This document shows, piece after piece, positions 23,518 through 35,160 of a DNA stretch of 64,000 nt. Origin of the DNA: Perilla frutescens (lineage: Eukaryota > Streptophyta > Magnoliopsida > Lamiales > Lamiaceae). The notes below the pieces were generated by a model. It did not search any database, was not told where the DNA came from, and was given only the letters and a program-made list of their open reading frames with translations. Every line of letters begins with the position of its first letter. Position 1 is the first letter of the stretch. The stretch is from NCBI GenBank assembly GCA_026008535.1, contig BRKX01000002.1, forward strand, positions 1,386,501 through 1,450,500, written 5' to 3'. The position numbers and the translations under genes are program-made.

Positions 23518-24985
23518 TTGCTCACTGTAAGCACGAATTAGCATGTTTTACCTCTGATGTGGCGATGTCACGTGGGTAAGTGAGTAAACTTATTTACCTA
23601 CCGTATTTTACTACTTTAAAAAAAAAAATCCTTATTTTATTCATTTTTTTTAAACCACAATTCCCTCATGTAAACATTTTCTTACATTCTACATTACTCA
23701 ATCTACACAAATACCAAAGCTAATGAATTTTGTTGATATTTGTTGGTGTTTAGTGAATGTGATCATGTGTGTAGGTGGAATAGTAGTGATTGTGAATAGA
23801 AGATCTTGGCTTGCAAATTGAGGATAAAATATGACTAGAAAAATCTAAATGAAAACAAATTGAGTGTTTTTATTTTATTTTTAAAAATATAGCACTAACC
23901 TTTAAAGGTGGGGAAACTAATTAGCAATATTAGGATAAACTGTTTTCCTAGTCGTATATGTTAGTTTGATTATCTTTCCACATAGCCATTCTTTTTTTAT
24001 GATTTTTGTTAATCATGTTTAAAATCACAATGTTATTACTTTTTTTTATTTTTTTGAGGTGCTCTCGTATATGTGTGTTGTATGGACCTGAACCCATAAC
24101 CCATCAGACTGGTCCAAGCCTAATAAACATTAACGGTAAAAAAAAATTGGCCCATGTGTTGCGCGTGGGTACATGTGCCAGAATTATTATTTTTTTTAAT
24201 TTTTTTTCGATTTTTTTCGCGATTTTTTTGGTTTTTTTATTTTTGTTTTGTTTTCTTCAAAAATTTAATACCCTAAAATAGAATTAATGAAACCTAAAAT
24301 TAAAATGAATTAATATATATATAAATATATAGCCTAAAATTGATTTAATGAATCATAAAATTAAAGTGAATGTTTTTTTTAAATTTGGTGACTTGCGCAA
24401 TGTGCTCGCTCGACGCTAACGTGTGGACTCGTGCATTGCGCTCGACAATCAATTTAATTTTTTTGAAACAAATATAAATGGTAATTGAAAATAAAAAATT
24501 AAAATAAATATATAACCTAAATAGAATTAGTGAACTCTAAAATAAAAGTAAGTGCATTTATATTTTTTAATAAATATAACCTCTAATTGAGATCAATAAG
24601 CCTAAAATAAATATGAACCCTAAAAAACACATCATAAACTCCTAAAAAATAATGAACTCTAAAAAACCTAAATTCTTAAACTCTAAACATTAATTGGAAT
24701 GGAAAAAACACGATTTGAACTAAATAAATTCATATAAGATAGTTAAGTGGCAGACTCATTATTTTTTAATAATATAACTGATATTTTTTGAATTTTAAAT
24801 GATACTTTTTAGTGTTAGAATTGATACTGATTATTGTCGGCGTTCTTATGTTTCTCATAGGCATGAAAGAACCTACAAATGCATGTATTACAAATTTTTT
24901 TTATAAAGTTTGCATTAATTTTAAATTATATCAAATTTAACTATATAATATAGATGTTGAATTTTTATTTTGATATAATAGGTCC
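23518..24985. repeat. AT-rich DNA with a dispersed repeat
   Basis: No gene is visible. The stretch 24270-24720 has the same order of motifs as 40600-40920: CTAAAATT-type phrases, a GC-richer patch with GTGCATTGCGCTCGACAAT (compare ATGCACCGCTCTCGATAAT), then AATATAAACC phrases. It is probably an uncharacterised dispersed repeat. The edges are unclear. Confidence 0.4.
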
Positions 24986-24991
24986 TCCAAC

Positions 24992-25815
24992 ATGACGAAT
25001 GTTAGCATTAGCAATGATGGGAATATAAATGACAAGCACGATAAAGACATTGTTGTTGATTTGGGAGGAGATTAAAAATTAAGTGCAACGAGAATGCTAC
25101 AAAAGAATAAAAGAAAGCTAAAATCAAGAGTTTGGGAGCACTTTAATATTATTGCATTTGATGGTATGAAAACTTGTCGATGCAAATGTGGAAGACATGT
25201 TGATTCTAAAACTTAAAGTAAAATATTTGATTTACTTTTTCGATTTGTTGAATATGAGTATATTAGAGCTATTTTTTAGTATCTTCGGTGGCATGTGAAG
25301 TCCGTTTCTGGAAATACAGTGAATCAAATATCTTTAAATTAAAATGCATGAAAAAAAGAAGATAAACATTAAATTTGTGTTAGAAAGAACACAAGGTATA
25401 GTGAGTTTAACTTGGATTGTTGGAGTTCCATTACCTCTTAAGAGTTATTTTTCTCTAACATGTCATTTCATTGGTGAAGAATGAGGTTCAAAGGTGTTAA
25501 GCTTTTCTTTGATACCATTCCCTAGCATTATCCAATAAGTAATTTCCGATGTTGTCTCATTCCATGGAGAATTGGGAACAATATATATTTGTTTTGACTC
25601 TGCATAATGTTTTTGTAATTATGTGTCTATTGAGTTGCTACAATCACAATTTTTTTTTTGAATAATGCACTTCCTTGTGATGTAATTTTCTTCATATGTA
25701 TCGTTGTGCTTATATAATGAATTTGGTGGTTCAAGATGATTTGGAGGACATTAATGTTGTGGTTGTGGGTAAGATTTGTGATAGTATCAAATACTGCGAG
25801 AATCACAAATGATGA
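24992..25815 (+). pseudogene. Ac/RICESLEEPER-type hAT transposase remnant
   Basis: Three blocks in different frames follow transposase order. A BED zinc-finger start near 25110-25210 reads KRKLKSRVWEHFNIIAFDG then CRCKCGRHVDS. A catalytic-domain piece near 25440-25580 reads SYFSLTCHFIGEE and KVLSF. A later piece near 25695-25810 reads RCIVHILNLVVQDDL then GKICDSIKY, matching the conserved CAHILNL region. Stops and frameshifts are frequent and the C-terminal dimerisation domain is missing, so it is dead. It differs in type from the TTF-finger hAT at 29-31 kb. Confidence 0.7.
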
Positions 25816-25834
25816 GACAAATACTGTTAGAATG

Positions 25835-26180
25835 TGTAAGTAAAGGCCCCGCTTGGTTCAGATGACGGGATAGATAAGATTGATAGGATAAAGTAGGACT
25901 GCACTGTTTGGATAAAAATAATCTTGTGTTTGGATTGTTTGGTTACAATTTTAATGATTTATGATAGATTGTCAATATTTTGTTTGAATTGAATGATTAA
26001 GATTAAAATGTTAGGAAATACTTGAATTGCCCTTCATATAATAAATTCATTTACAATTATTAAAATTGTATTTTTCTATTAAAAAGGGCTTGAAATCATG
26101 AAATTGAAAATAATGTTTGCACAAAATTAATTTACTAAACATTGAGAAATAATGACAAAAATAATTAATGAAAATAGTTT
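25835..26180. other. Intergenic DNA with a MITE-like edge
   Basis: AAGGCCCCGCTTGGTTCAG followed by GGGATAGATAAGATTGATAG resembles, in reverse, the end of the sequence at 52885-53010 (GATGAG/AATCTT words, then ACCAAACGAAGCC). Both may be ends of one MITE family. No complete element could be bounded. Confidence 0.3.
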
Positions 26181-26189
26181 CTTCTTCAC

Positions 26190-27712
26190 AAGTCCTTGGT
26201 GCGTCGTTTTTCACCAAAAATAAAATGTCCCGACAAACCAGTCGGTAAGCCCTTACTGCAGAGTACAACGGCGAGCAGGATCGTCTCCTAAGGGACCGGC
26301 GAGAATTACTCCTTATTTCCAATCTGTATAACCAAACTTCAAACAGGGGTTTTGAGATTTTTAAACTAAATTATACGAAGGCAATAATAAAATTAAATTA
26401 ACTAAACAAATACGCAGAGAACAGATTATGACAATAATTAAAGAAATATCCCGGATTCCAACTAACTCCACTCTAGCTCAATAAACCGATCCTTGGTGCA
26501 AAGATTAATTTAATCAACTCATGCAAACCAGTTATAGTCACCGAAGACACTTACTGACACGACCTAATTTCCCCATAATTTCTCGATAACCAGGAAGACA
26601 CTTCACCAATTATTTCCCTAATCGACTGACAACCGTAAGAGACACTCTATAGGTTTAATGAGCCGACATCATTTAATTCTAGAGAAACCCGATTCAAATC
26701 TAACTGACTCTGACACAGGACAATTGAGACTCGACTATTATTCCCCTGGTTCTGAAGAACCGTTTTACCACTAATTAAACTTAAACCACAATTACGGATG
26801 ACCGGTTTAATTGGCTGCTAATTAATTTCGGATTACTAAATATTTACAACTACCTAGCAACACCAAAACAATTAACGACACGAAAATTAAGAACAACAGA
26901 TACATGCATTCGATTAAATGATAAAGCAATTAGATCTCACATGTTGAATTGCTAGAGCTTCGTTAAGTTGTCACCCGAGATATGATCGAACTTTTAGCTG
27001 AAATTCATAATGAAACTTGATCGCATAAAATCTTGAAAACTTCGAACACGATGAATTAGAAAAGAAAATATGAAACTGAATAGAATTGCGTTGTTGCGTC
27101 TCGCTCTCTTGCGTCTGTTCTGAATTGTTGATTAAAAGTAAATTAGATCATAATATATCTAATATCCATAAAAGAGTTTATCTTAACTAGGAAATAAAAA
27201 TCTATATCTATCTAAACTAGGTAAGTTGACCAAAAAGACTCCTTAGGGCTGTAGAATTCTTTGTAGCCGCTTCCAAGTTAATTTCCAATTTGTAGTTCAC
27301 GTCTGGGCCCACGGGAAGTCTCAAAATTCATGAATCGGACCAGTTCTAATTGTTAAAGCCCACGAACTGCGCCCAGAATTCTTTAGCTCCTGCAGTATGC
27401 CCTTACTGACTGCGACTTCAAATCTCCTTACGTCAAAATGCGCAGCTTTAGTCTAGAATCTCGGCTCTTTCTTCACTATGAGGCTAGCTACCTGCATGCA
27501 ACTCAAAAGACTATTTCTTCCCACAAAACAGAGCAGTTGGGTAATTAACATAGCAACAATAGACACAAAACAAACCCTAAAACTTAGGAAAATATGGCCC
27601 AATCAGTCCTATTTCAATTACGTATTAGTATCCACATTAACATTATGTTTACAAATTAATATTCTCATAATAATTAGGATTAATAGACTCTGATATCACT
27701 TTTGTTATAAAT
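26190..27712 (-). repeat. Retroelement-like non-coding block
   Basis: This 1.5-kb block has higher GC and fewer homopolymers than its surroundings but no long open frame. At its right edge the minus strand reads TGATATCAGAGTC, close to the tRNA-iMet primer-binding site (TGGTATCAGAGC) of plant LTR retroelements. The other end (26190-26330) reads like a leader with GACGACGATCC-type motifs. I infer a decayed non-autonomous retroelement interior; no LTR pair was found. Confidence 0.35.
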
Positions 27713-27714
27713 TA

Positions 27715-28270
27715 TAATTATGAAAAAAATAAAAAATTATTACAACAAAATAAAATTATGTCATATCAAATTAAGAGTGAGCATTGGAATAAAAAATGGA
27801 GCATTGTAAAAAAATTAAGCAACCTCATATTAATTTTTATCTCATGGCTTAATTGCAACAAAAATGTAAGGTTTTAGAATTATTACAAAAATTGAAACAT
27901 TGTGTGAAAAATCAAAAATGTGTAAAGGTTGTGATATTAGAGCCTATTAAGCAAAATAATTATTAAAATTGTAATTATTTTATTTATCGTCGATCAAAAT
28001 AATGTAGACAAAATACATTTCCCACTTCATAATCAATCACGTTTTGAAACATTAGTGTAGTCAATTGGTCATTGTTCTTATCTACTATTTAAAACTATTT
28101 TGCATGTGATCTTAGGCATGCAAATTTTTGCAGTCTTAATTTACAAAAAACTTGGCTTTTGTGAGAATCACTGCAGTCTTTGCATGTAGAATCTTAGCTT
28201 TGTTAGAAAGGGCCAAACACAAATGAAAATTAAAGAACACGATAATTGATCTACACAATTCATTAGTTTT
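27715..28270. other. AT-rich intergenic DNA
   Basis: No feature can be supported apart from the likely promoter of the small gene that follows. Confidence 0.5.
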
Positions 28271-28274
28271 TTGC

Positions 28275-28282
28275 TATAAATA
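28275..28282 (+). promoter_or_regulatory. TATA box of the small SANT-like gene
   Basis: TATAAATA lies 63 bases upstream of the ATG at 28338 in a good context (GCTATAAATAGATA). A start site about 30 bases downstream would leave a 30-base leader with no other ATG. Confidence 0.45.
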
Positions 28283-28337
28283 GATATACATTATGTAGGA
28301 AAAATCATATAATACAGACCCACATTATCAAGCACAA

Positions 28338-28658
28338 ATGACTCAAGAATATTTCTTATACGATGCACAACGGACTGCAAAGATCGACATGAGGTTCATC
28401 GCTCTATTGGCTACTGAAGCTCGAAATGGAAATTTCTGCATTGGTGTAAATCATGTTGAAGCAGTGACAAATGCGATGAATGGGGTGAATAGTTCATTCG
28501 AACAAGCATTTTCCTATGTTGAATGCTTCTGTAAGATGAAAAAACTTCAAAAGAGATACACTGTGTTTAGTTATATGCTTAACTACACTGGGATCTATTA
28601 CGATGTTGCGACTAACAGGATGCATTATGATGCTCAAACACTGTCATTCTTTAGTTGA
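28338..28658 (+). CDS. Small Myb/SANT-like protein, 106 aa
   Basis: Single uninterrupted frame beginning MTQEYFLYDAQRTAKIDMRF. The body (residues about 17-100) follows the pattern of plant Myb/SANT-like proteins related to PIF/Harbinger accessory proteins: FIALLATEARNGN, then AVTNAMNGVNSSFEQAFSY, then LQKRYTVFSYMLNYTGIYYD. The tryptophans usual in the domain are absent or replaced, and the later DNA-binding and acidic tail parts are missing, so it is short for the family. A TATA box is well placed. It may be a domesticated accessory protein, a first exon, or a young remnant. No function can be assigned from sequence alone. Confidence 0.5.
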   Translation: MTQEYFLYDAQRTAKIDMRFIALLATEARNGNFCIGVNHVEAVTNAMNGVNSSFEQAFSYVECFCKMKKLQKRYTVFSYMLNYTGIYYDVATNRMHYDAQTLSFFS

Positions 28659-28977
28659 CGGGGATATAGTAGAAAAAAATTGTGATTTCTTGGATTTATT
28701 TTATGAAGTCATTACATTATTTTCTTGGAAGTAAGTACCCAACATCAAATTAGTATTTTTGTCCAATTGTCACGTTCTTATTTTGATATATATTTGATTA
28801 AATACTTGATTAGTAATTATAACCCAATTTTTAAATATATGTTGCAATAATGGCAGTTTATTATTTTTCAGTAGTCATGTTCAAAATTCATATATAAATG
28901 TCAAATAATTTTTCTTATATCTTATATTATGTATATCTCATTTTTATGATAAACTTACCAATTCGGGCAGTGACGGA

Positions 28978-31310
28978 GCCAGGAATATTGCTCAAGGGGC
29001 TCCAAAATCATAATGTAAAAATTCATAAATAAAACGATACAAAATAAAAGTAATACAAGTCTAATATTCTTAAAATTACACTACAATGTCTGAAAATAAA
29101 AATCTAAATACGGCAACCTTATAACATTTCTCTTCTATTCTTTATATTCTGAAATCGTTGCATGATATTTTTATTAGTAACATTCACAAATACATCTTTT
29201 TCAATGTAAGATATCAAACAATCATTCAGTAATTGGTCTCCCATACGATTGCATAGAGAATTTTTGATAATCTTCATTATTGAGAAAGCTCTTTCCACTG
29301 TAGCAGTAGCAACTGGTAAAATCAAAGACAACTTAATTAACAGATAAACCAACGGAAAAAATTCATGCCTTCTTGTAGAAACCATCTTTTGAGCAAACCC
29401 TACAATTCCTGATACTTCTGAGAACTTTTCATCTAAGCACACATCGATAATAAAATTCTCTAGTTGACTTTCAAGTTCATACAAAACAACTTCGGGAAAT
29501 TCAGATGGGTAAAACTTTGCAAGTCGAAGTAGTTTCCTGCTATCAAATGCATAAAATGAATCCCCGGGATCGAAACATGTCATGCATAAAAGTAATTCCA
29601 TGTTTACTTCATCAAAACGCTGATTTAACTCCAGAGCTTGCATATCAATTACAGAATAAAATAGCGCAACTCGATAATCTTGGAGATTTGTCATTTTCTA
29701 ACTTCCACGTCCCCCTCTTCCTCGAGCTACATATTCATCTTCCATATATAGCATAACTATCTCATTTTTGCTACAAAACAAGGAAACTTCACTTGCTAAA
29801 GTATCCTAGCCGTCATCTCTCATTGCTTGCAAACGAGTTTTTACTACATTAACAAGATTCATTGCATTAACAATATCTTGATCCTTTCTCTGTAGCACTT
29901 AAGATAATTTATGTGTAATCCCCAATATTTGACTCATAAGATGTAACACAAAGACAAACTCAAAGCGATTAATAACTTCTAACAAATCAAGAGATTCGAC
30001 AGCCCTTGGTGAATCATCATTATCATTCTTCCCAATATACTCAAGAACATCCAAATAGAAGAAAATAAATGCATTAAGTTGATGAGAGTACCATAATGAG
30101 AACTCCAACGAGTAACCCCTGGTCGCTTTAATGCCATTTCTTGATTCAACCCTCTTCCAGTCTTAATTTCATCACTTGCAATCCCTTGAATGATCTTCCC
30201 CACTTGCTTCTCTCGAAGTATATCTCTGCGCTTACAAGAACCTCAAACCACATTACATAAACATGTAACCATATTAAACAAAGATCCAACAATTGTACTT
30301 TTTAGCAACGACAACAATTGTGAGTTAGAGTTGATGAGCAAAATAATGAATATAATAAGCATTAGAATTCCTTTTAAGTATCAAACTTTTTTTAATCCAT
30401 TGAATTCACCTCTCATGTTGCTTGCACCATCATATCCTTGACCTCTCAAACTAGAACTGCTTAAGTCATGAGTGGAGAATAAAGAATCAATACTCTTCTC
30501 AACTGAAGTTGCCGTTGTATCACTAACATGCACAATGCCAAGAAAACGTCCAATGACACATCCATCCTTACTCACATAACATAGAACAACTCCCATTTGC
30601 TCTTTGACATAAACATCCCGACACTCATCTACTAATATGGAGAAAAATTCATTTCCAATATCTAAAATTATGGCTTTTGTGGTCTCAACAGCATCAACAT
30701 TTATAAGATCTTTCTGAATATCTGGAGATGTAAGCTTGAGCTTGGCAGGAGCATTTTTCAGCACAACATTATGTATTTCTTCATTGCAAGAAGCGATAAC
30801 TTTCAAAAGCTCAACAAAGTTTCCTTGATTTAGGGATTCTTCCGACTCATCGTTTTCTCGAAAAGCTAACCCTTGCATAATGAGATAGCGCAAATAAATA
30901 ATTGATGCATTCAATCTACAACGGTAATCAATCTTAGATTGATTTGACACTTTAGAAAGAGATACTTCAATGTGTTGGCTTTGATTCATCAAATATCGGC
31001 ATGCCAATTTACATGTATTATGAACACTTTTATGATTACCAACATGATCTCTCAATTTTTTTTCTTGCGCCAAGAATTAAACCCTCCAGATACAAAAGCA
31101 TCATGCCCTTTTTCTCTTCGCCCCAGTGAAAAAAGATAACAATATAAATAAAATATTGCATCTTTTGCAATGCTATACTCCAATCAAGTGCTATATTCAT
31201 CAAACCAAAACTTAACAAATTTGCGTTTTCGGCTTCCATCAATTGTTTCAGGAAAATCTTGCTCACGTGATTGACATGGACCTTTTAACAAGTAAGCTCT
31301 GATTTGTTTC
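28978..31310 (-). mobile_element. hAT element with TTF-type transposase, one end visible
   Basis: The 3' terminus is CAGTGACGGAGCCAGGAA followed by GGGGCTCC, the usual tip of plant hAT elements with TTF-finger transposases, at 28978, about 140 bases beyond the transposase stop. The sequence outside is AATTCGGG. No matching inverted end or copy of AATTCGGG is seen beyond 31310, so the 5' end is lost or too diverged. Confidence 0.6.
29119..31310 (-). pseudogene. TTF-finger/DUF4371 hAT transposase, broken
   Basis: Domains occur in family order on the minus strand. A TTF-type zinc-finger region (about 31310-31030) reads RAYLLKGPCQSREQDFPE, then LEYSIAKDAIFYLYCYLF, then KLRDHVGNHKSVHN. The DUF4371/RNase-H part (31073-30381) reads FFSILVDECRDVYVKEQM and GQGYDGASNMRGEFNGL. 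A middle piece (about 30203-29979) reads GVTRWSSHYGTLINL. The C-terminal hAT dimerisation domain (about 29400-29119) reads VYLLIKLSLILPVATATVER then AFSIMKIIKNSLCNRM. A stop within the finger region (TGA for the expected tryptophan before LEYS), a frameshift at the poly-A lysine run, and further frame changes between 30381 and 29694 make it non-functional as a single protein. Confidence 0.88.
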
Positions 31311-31740
31311 GACTTTTATAGCAAGTATGTATATTGCTTTGATTTAATAAACTCTATTGTTTGCACTATGCCAAAGATTGTGAAATGCATATAGGTTCTA
31401 ATATGCAAGCGTTGAAAACTATGTATTTAAGCATCATAATTTATAGTCGAATGTGTTTGAAGATTTTACATCGAATCAAAAACATTTATTGAGTGCTTAT
31501 CAAACATTGAAAAATATCGATTTACAATTCAATGAATTCATACACAACATTATATATTATAAGGCAGTCTGTATGTTCATAATTTAGGAAAAAAGAAAAA
31601 AAAAAGAAATTAAGAAAAAAGAAAACGTGAACCGGGGCACGAGTTCGGCAAAAGCTAACTCGGTGGCGACCCATAAAACACTCAGTTGAGTCAATAGAAA
31701 CACAGAAATCACCAAACTAGACACAAAAGAAACACAAACT
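31311..31740. other. Intergenic DNA upstream of H3.3
   Basis: No gene is visible. The last 100 bases become GC-richer toward the histone promoter. Confidence 0.5.
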
Positions 31741-31747
31741 CGGCCGC

Positions 31748-31755
31748 GATCCGCG
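31748..31755 (-). promoter_or_regulatory. Plant histone octamer motif
   Basis: GATCCGCG on the plus strand is CGCGGATC on the minus strand, the octamer element of plant histone promoters, 264 bases upstream of the H3.3 ATG. Confidence 0.55.
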
Positions 31756-31909
31756 TGAATCCCGATCCAACCAATCACAGCCGTCCATCTTCAAAAATTA
31801 ACCAATCAAAAACTCGACAAGCGAAGTCACGGATCCCCACGACTTTTCAATGCCGTTGTACCTCGAGTACAACTCCACGTTTCAAAACCGACCTCCCTCT
31901 CCCCCTCCC

Positions 31910-31917
31910 TATATATA
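31910..31917 (+). promoter_or_regulatory. TATA box of the histone H3.3 gene
   Basis: TATATATA inside CTCCCTATATATACCCC lies about 102 bases upstream of the ATG. It is followed by CT-rich leader tracts (31919-31933 and 31957-31969), a common plant core-promoter arrangement and a possible target for GAGA-binding factors. Confidence 0.6.
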
Positions 31918-32018
31918 CCCCCTCTCTCTCTCTAAACCCACGTTTGAAAGCAAACATCTCTCTCTCTCATCAATTCGTCTGTTGAAGATTGTTTGGAGAA
32001 TTCAATTTTTCTGAAGAA

Positions 32019-32627
32019 ATGGCTCGTACGAAGCAAACCGCTCGCAAATCTACCGGTGGAAAGGCCCCAAGGAAGCAGCTTGCTACAAAGGTTTGTCGAT
32101 CGATTTAGATCTTAGATATCTCGATTCTGTTCGAATATGGGACGTCTGCGGTTTGTATTCTGGTTTACTGATTTTGATTTCGATTAATTTGCGAAGGCTG
32201 CGAGGAAATCAGCTCCGACAACAGGAGGAGTGAAGAAGCCCCACCGTTACCGCCCTGGAACCGTCGCTCTTCGGTAACAAAACCCTAGCCCCTTCATAAT
32301 CAAATCAAATCTGTTTTTCTCATTAAACGACTCGATTTTAACGAAAATTTTCTCGATTTGAACAGTGAAATCCGGAAATACCAGAAGAGCACTGAGCTTC
32401 TGATCCGTAAGCTGCCGTTCCAGCGGTTGGTTCGTGAGATCGCTCAGGATTTCAAGACTGATTTGAGGTTCCAAAGCCACGCCGTGCTGGCGCTGCAGGA
32501 GGCGGCGGAGGCGTATCTCGTCGGTCTCTTCGAGGACACAAATCTGTGCGCGATTCACGCGAAGAGGGTTACGATCATGCCCAAGGATATCCAGCTTGCT
32601 AGGAGGATTCGCGGCGAGCGTGCTTAA
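32019..32627 (+). CDS. H3.3: Histone H3.3, complete, three coding exons
   Basis: Replacement histone H3 variant, deposited outside replication, mainly in transcribed chromatin (family knowledge). Exons 32019-32090, 32197-32273 and 32366-32627 join at GT-AG sites into exactly 136 codons plus TAA. The protein is full length and starts [20 protein letters not shown]. The variant is set by the four plant-diagnostic positions: T31 (APTTGG), Y41 (HRYRPG), and H87 and L90 (QSHAVLALQ). H3.1 would have A, F, S and A. Coding introns also fit H3.3, because plant H3.1 genes are intronless. The two introns are 106 and 92 bp. No intron is evident in the leader, which is short (TATA about 100 bases from ATG). 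Confidence 0.98.
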
Positions 32628-32649
32628 GGGGGAAGTTAGTACATTGAAT

Positions 32650-33950
32650 TTAAGGGTTTCTCGTAGAATTAGATAGGGTTATAGTTTTTGATATCTCGTT
32701 CGTTTAGATATTGCCCTGATGGCTGGGCAACACAGTTATATTTTGTTGGGTTATGGTAATTCCTTCTGTAAATTTTACAGATTATTATTAAGAAATTATT
32801 CCCTCTAAAGCTTTTCTTCATAATTCTGTTTGTGTGGCGCTTTGATCCCCCGTGTTAATCTAAAAAATGCATAGATTATGCAGAACTGCAAGAACAATTG
32901 TAATTTGGGCTTTAATTTTGTTCACCTAATTGTTCCTCAACTTATTACTAATTCAATAATTTTTTTTCTTTCTTTTTAGAATTGTTTAGAGTTGCTATTT
33001 TGATTATATTTAATATAGAAATATTTTTGTTAATTTATAGAATTAGTGGATGTCTTTGTTAATTCATGTAGAATTTAAACTCGAATGCAGCTTAAAATTA
33101 TATTATAATTGCGTTTTGTGTGATTTAAATCAAGGCTTTTCTAATTTATAATTTAAAGACTATTCTTAGTTTGTAATTTATATATATGAAAGTAGTTAAC
33201 ATGTGAAAAGGTTTAATTTGATAGGATTAAATGCTGTCAATCCAACCGTTGGCTGATTAATCGACGTTGAATTTTTTTTTATGCCCAATTTTATGTAATT
33301 TTTTTCTTAAATAATTTTAGAATGTAAATACACTAAAATTAATTGTTATAATCTATAACTAGATATACAATAATTGTTATAATCTATAACTAGATATAGA
33401 ACGCTCGATTGAATATGAGAGGCTGTTATTTGGACATATTTTATTTTCGGTGTGATCTAATAGGTAATTAATACCTTGTTGTGAGCAGTTTCATACTCTA
33501 TTAGATGTTTATGCTAATACATTATTTCGAATTAATAATTATCCAAAATTTAAAACTATTAAATCACTTACTTCAATTAATTGTTAATTATCCAAAATTT
33601 AAAACTATCACTTACTTCAATTAGTTGTTTCAAAATAAGATACGAAAAAAAACTTAATTTTATTGAAGAAAATATAATAATCTATAAATACATACACACT
33701 ATATATAGAAAAGTATAGACTACATATAAATGTTTGAAAAAATCTATTTTTTATATATACAAAAAAGATCTAAGAAAAATAGTATGTATAGTTTTATACA
33801 GATAAAATTAGGAATTTTGATTTTAGTATGCTTAAATAGATTTTTAAAGGGTTCACATCCCGACTTGTATAGTTAAATAACTCAGATGTACACCTACATA
33901 AAAATATTTATTTAATATATAATAGGTTACAAACAGAATTCGTTCTCTTA
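32650..33950. other. AT-rich intergenic DNA
   Basis: This begins with the H3.3 3'UTR and then shows no gene. A short phrase (AATTGTTATAATCTATAACT) is duplicated near 33340-33395, and another (TTATCCAAAATTTAAAACTA) near 33540 and 33590. Confidence 0.5.
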
Positions 33951-33959
33951 TTTATATTA

Positions 33960-34005
<46 letters not shown>

Positions 34006-34357
34006 CAATATAAAATACATTAAATAAAACTATTTCGTACGATTAACTTATTTCCTAAAAATCTGCTCAAAAAAACCGCACGAGAATGAATATGAGAAGT
34101 TAAAGTAATCAGGCTCCTATATATTCATTAATATTATAATACATATATAATATATAATATATAATTTATATAATCTATATAAATATAGAATAAATTATGG
34201 AATTTGGGCGGGATACGAGCATTTTGGGCGGGAATTTTCCATGCAAAAGATTTGCTTTAATATAGTATAGATAGATAGATATCTGAAACATTTAGAGATT
34301 AAGAGATTTTTTAGTTTTTATCTTTAAAAAAAAATCAAATTGTGTACAAATAGAATT

Positions 34358-34399
<42 letters not shown>

Positions 34400-34811
34400 A
34401 TATAGAATGGATATAGTTGAGAAATCAACACAACCGTGAGCCATGAAGTTTGGGATATATATAATTTTATAATATATAATACATATATAATATATATAAA
34501 TATAGAATAGATTCGTCAGTCATGCATTTTGGGCTGGAATTTTCCATGCAAAAGATTTTGCTTTAATATATACTTGTGTACAAATAGAATTTATAATATA
34601 TATATATAATATAATATAGAATGGATATAGTTGAGAAATCAACACAACCGTGAGCCATGAAGTTTGGGGTATATATAATTTTATAATATATAATACATAT
34701 ATAATATATATAAATATAGAATAGATTCGTCAGTCATGCATTTTGGACGGGATAAGAGTATTTTGGGCGGAAATTTTCTATGCAAAAGATTTTGCTTTAA
34801 TATAGTATAGA
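33960..34811 (-). repeat. Array of Helitron-like 5' ends with (TA)n tracts
   Basis: Three related segments end, on the plus strand, near 34271, 34571 and 34811 with GCTTTAATATA(GTATAGA). On the minus strand that is a Helitron-like tip, TCTATACTATATTAAAGC. Each is preceded by TTTTGGGCGGGAATTTTCC and CATGCAAAAGATTT. The last two share a longer body (ATAGTTGAGAAATCAACACA, AGATTCGTCAGTCATGCATT). A fourth, diverged copy lies at about 37166-37255. (TA)n runs sit at 33963-34003 and near 34365-34393. Confidence 0.6.
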
Positions 34812-35160
34812 AGTGGCTTATAAGATTTTAAACACAAATACATAAAATAAAATTTTATATAATAAATATCAGTAAAAATTAAACTTACTATATTGAACCT
34901 AAGTACGCTGGTTGATAGTTTTAATTATGATTGGTAACTTATATAATGAATTATAATTATTAATTAGGATTTTTAAAGATTAAAATTTTAAAAATTGGCT
35001 CATAAATTTATTTTTTCATATATTATTTTATTTTTTTCATTATTAATTTATGGTTCATTTAAAAAATGTGAAGACTAAATAAGTAATTGAAACTGTGAAG
35101 ACTAAATAAGAAAAATAGAGAATGAATATTATATATATAGTCAAAAGTGGCTTATAAGAT

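Noticed and set aside
27690..28000. LTR adjoining the primer-binding-site-like sequence at 27.7 kb
   Set aside because: The flanking DNA is plain AT-rich sequence without TG...CA ends or a second copy.
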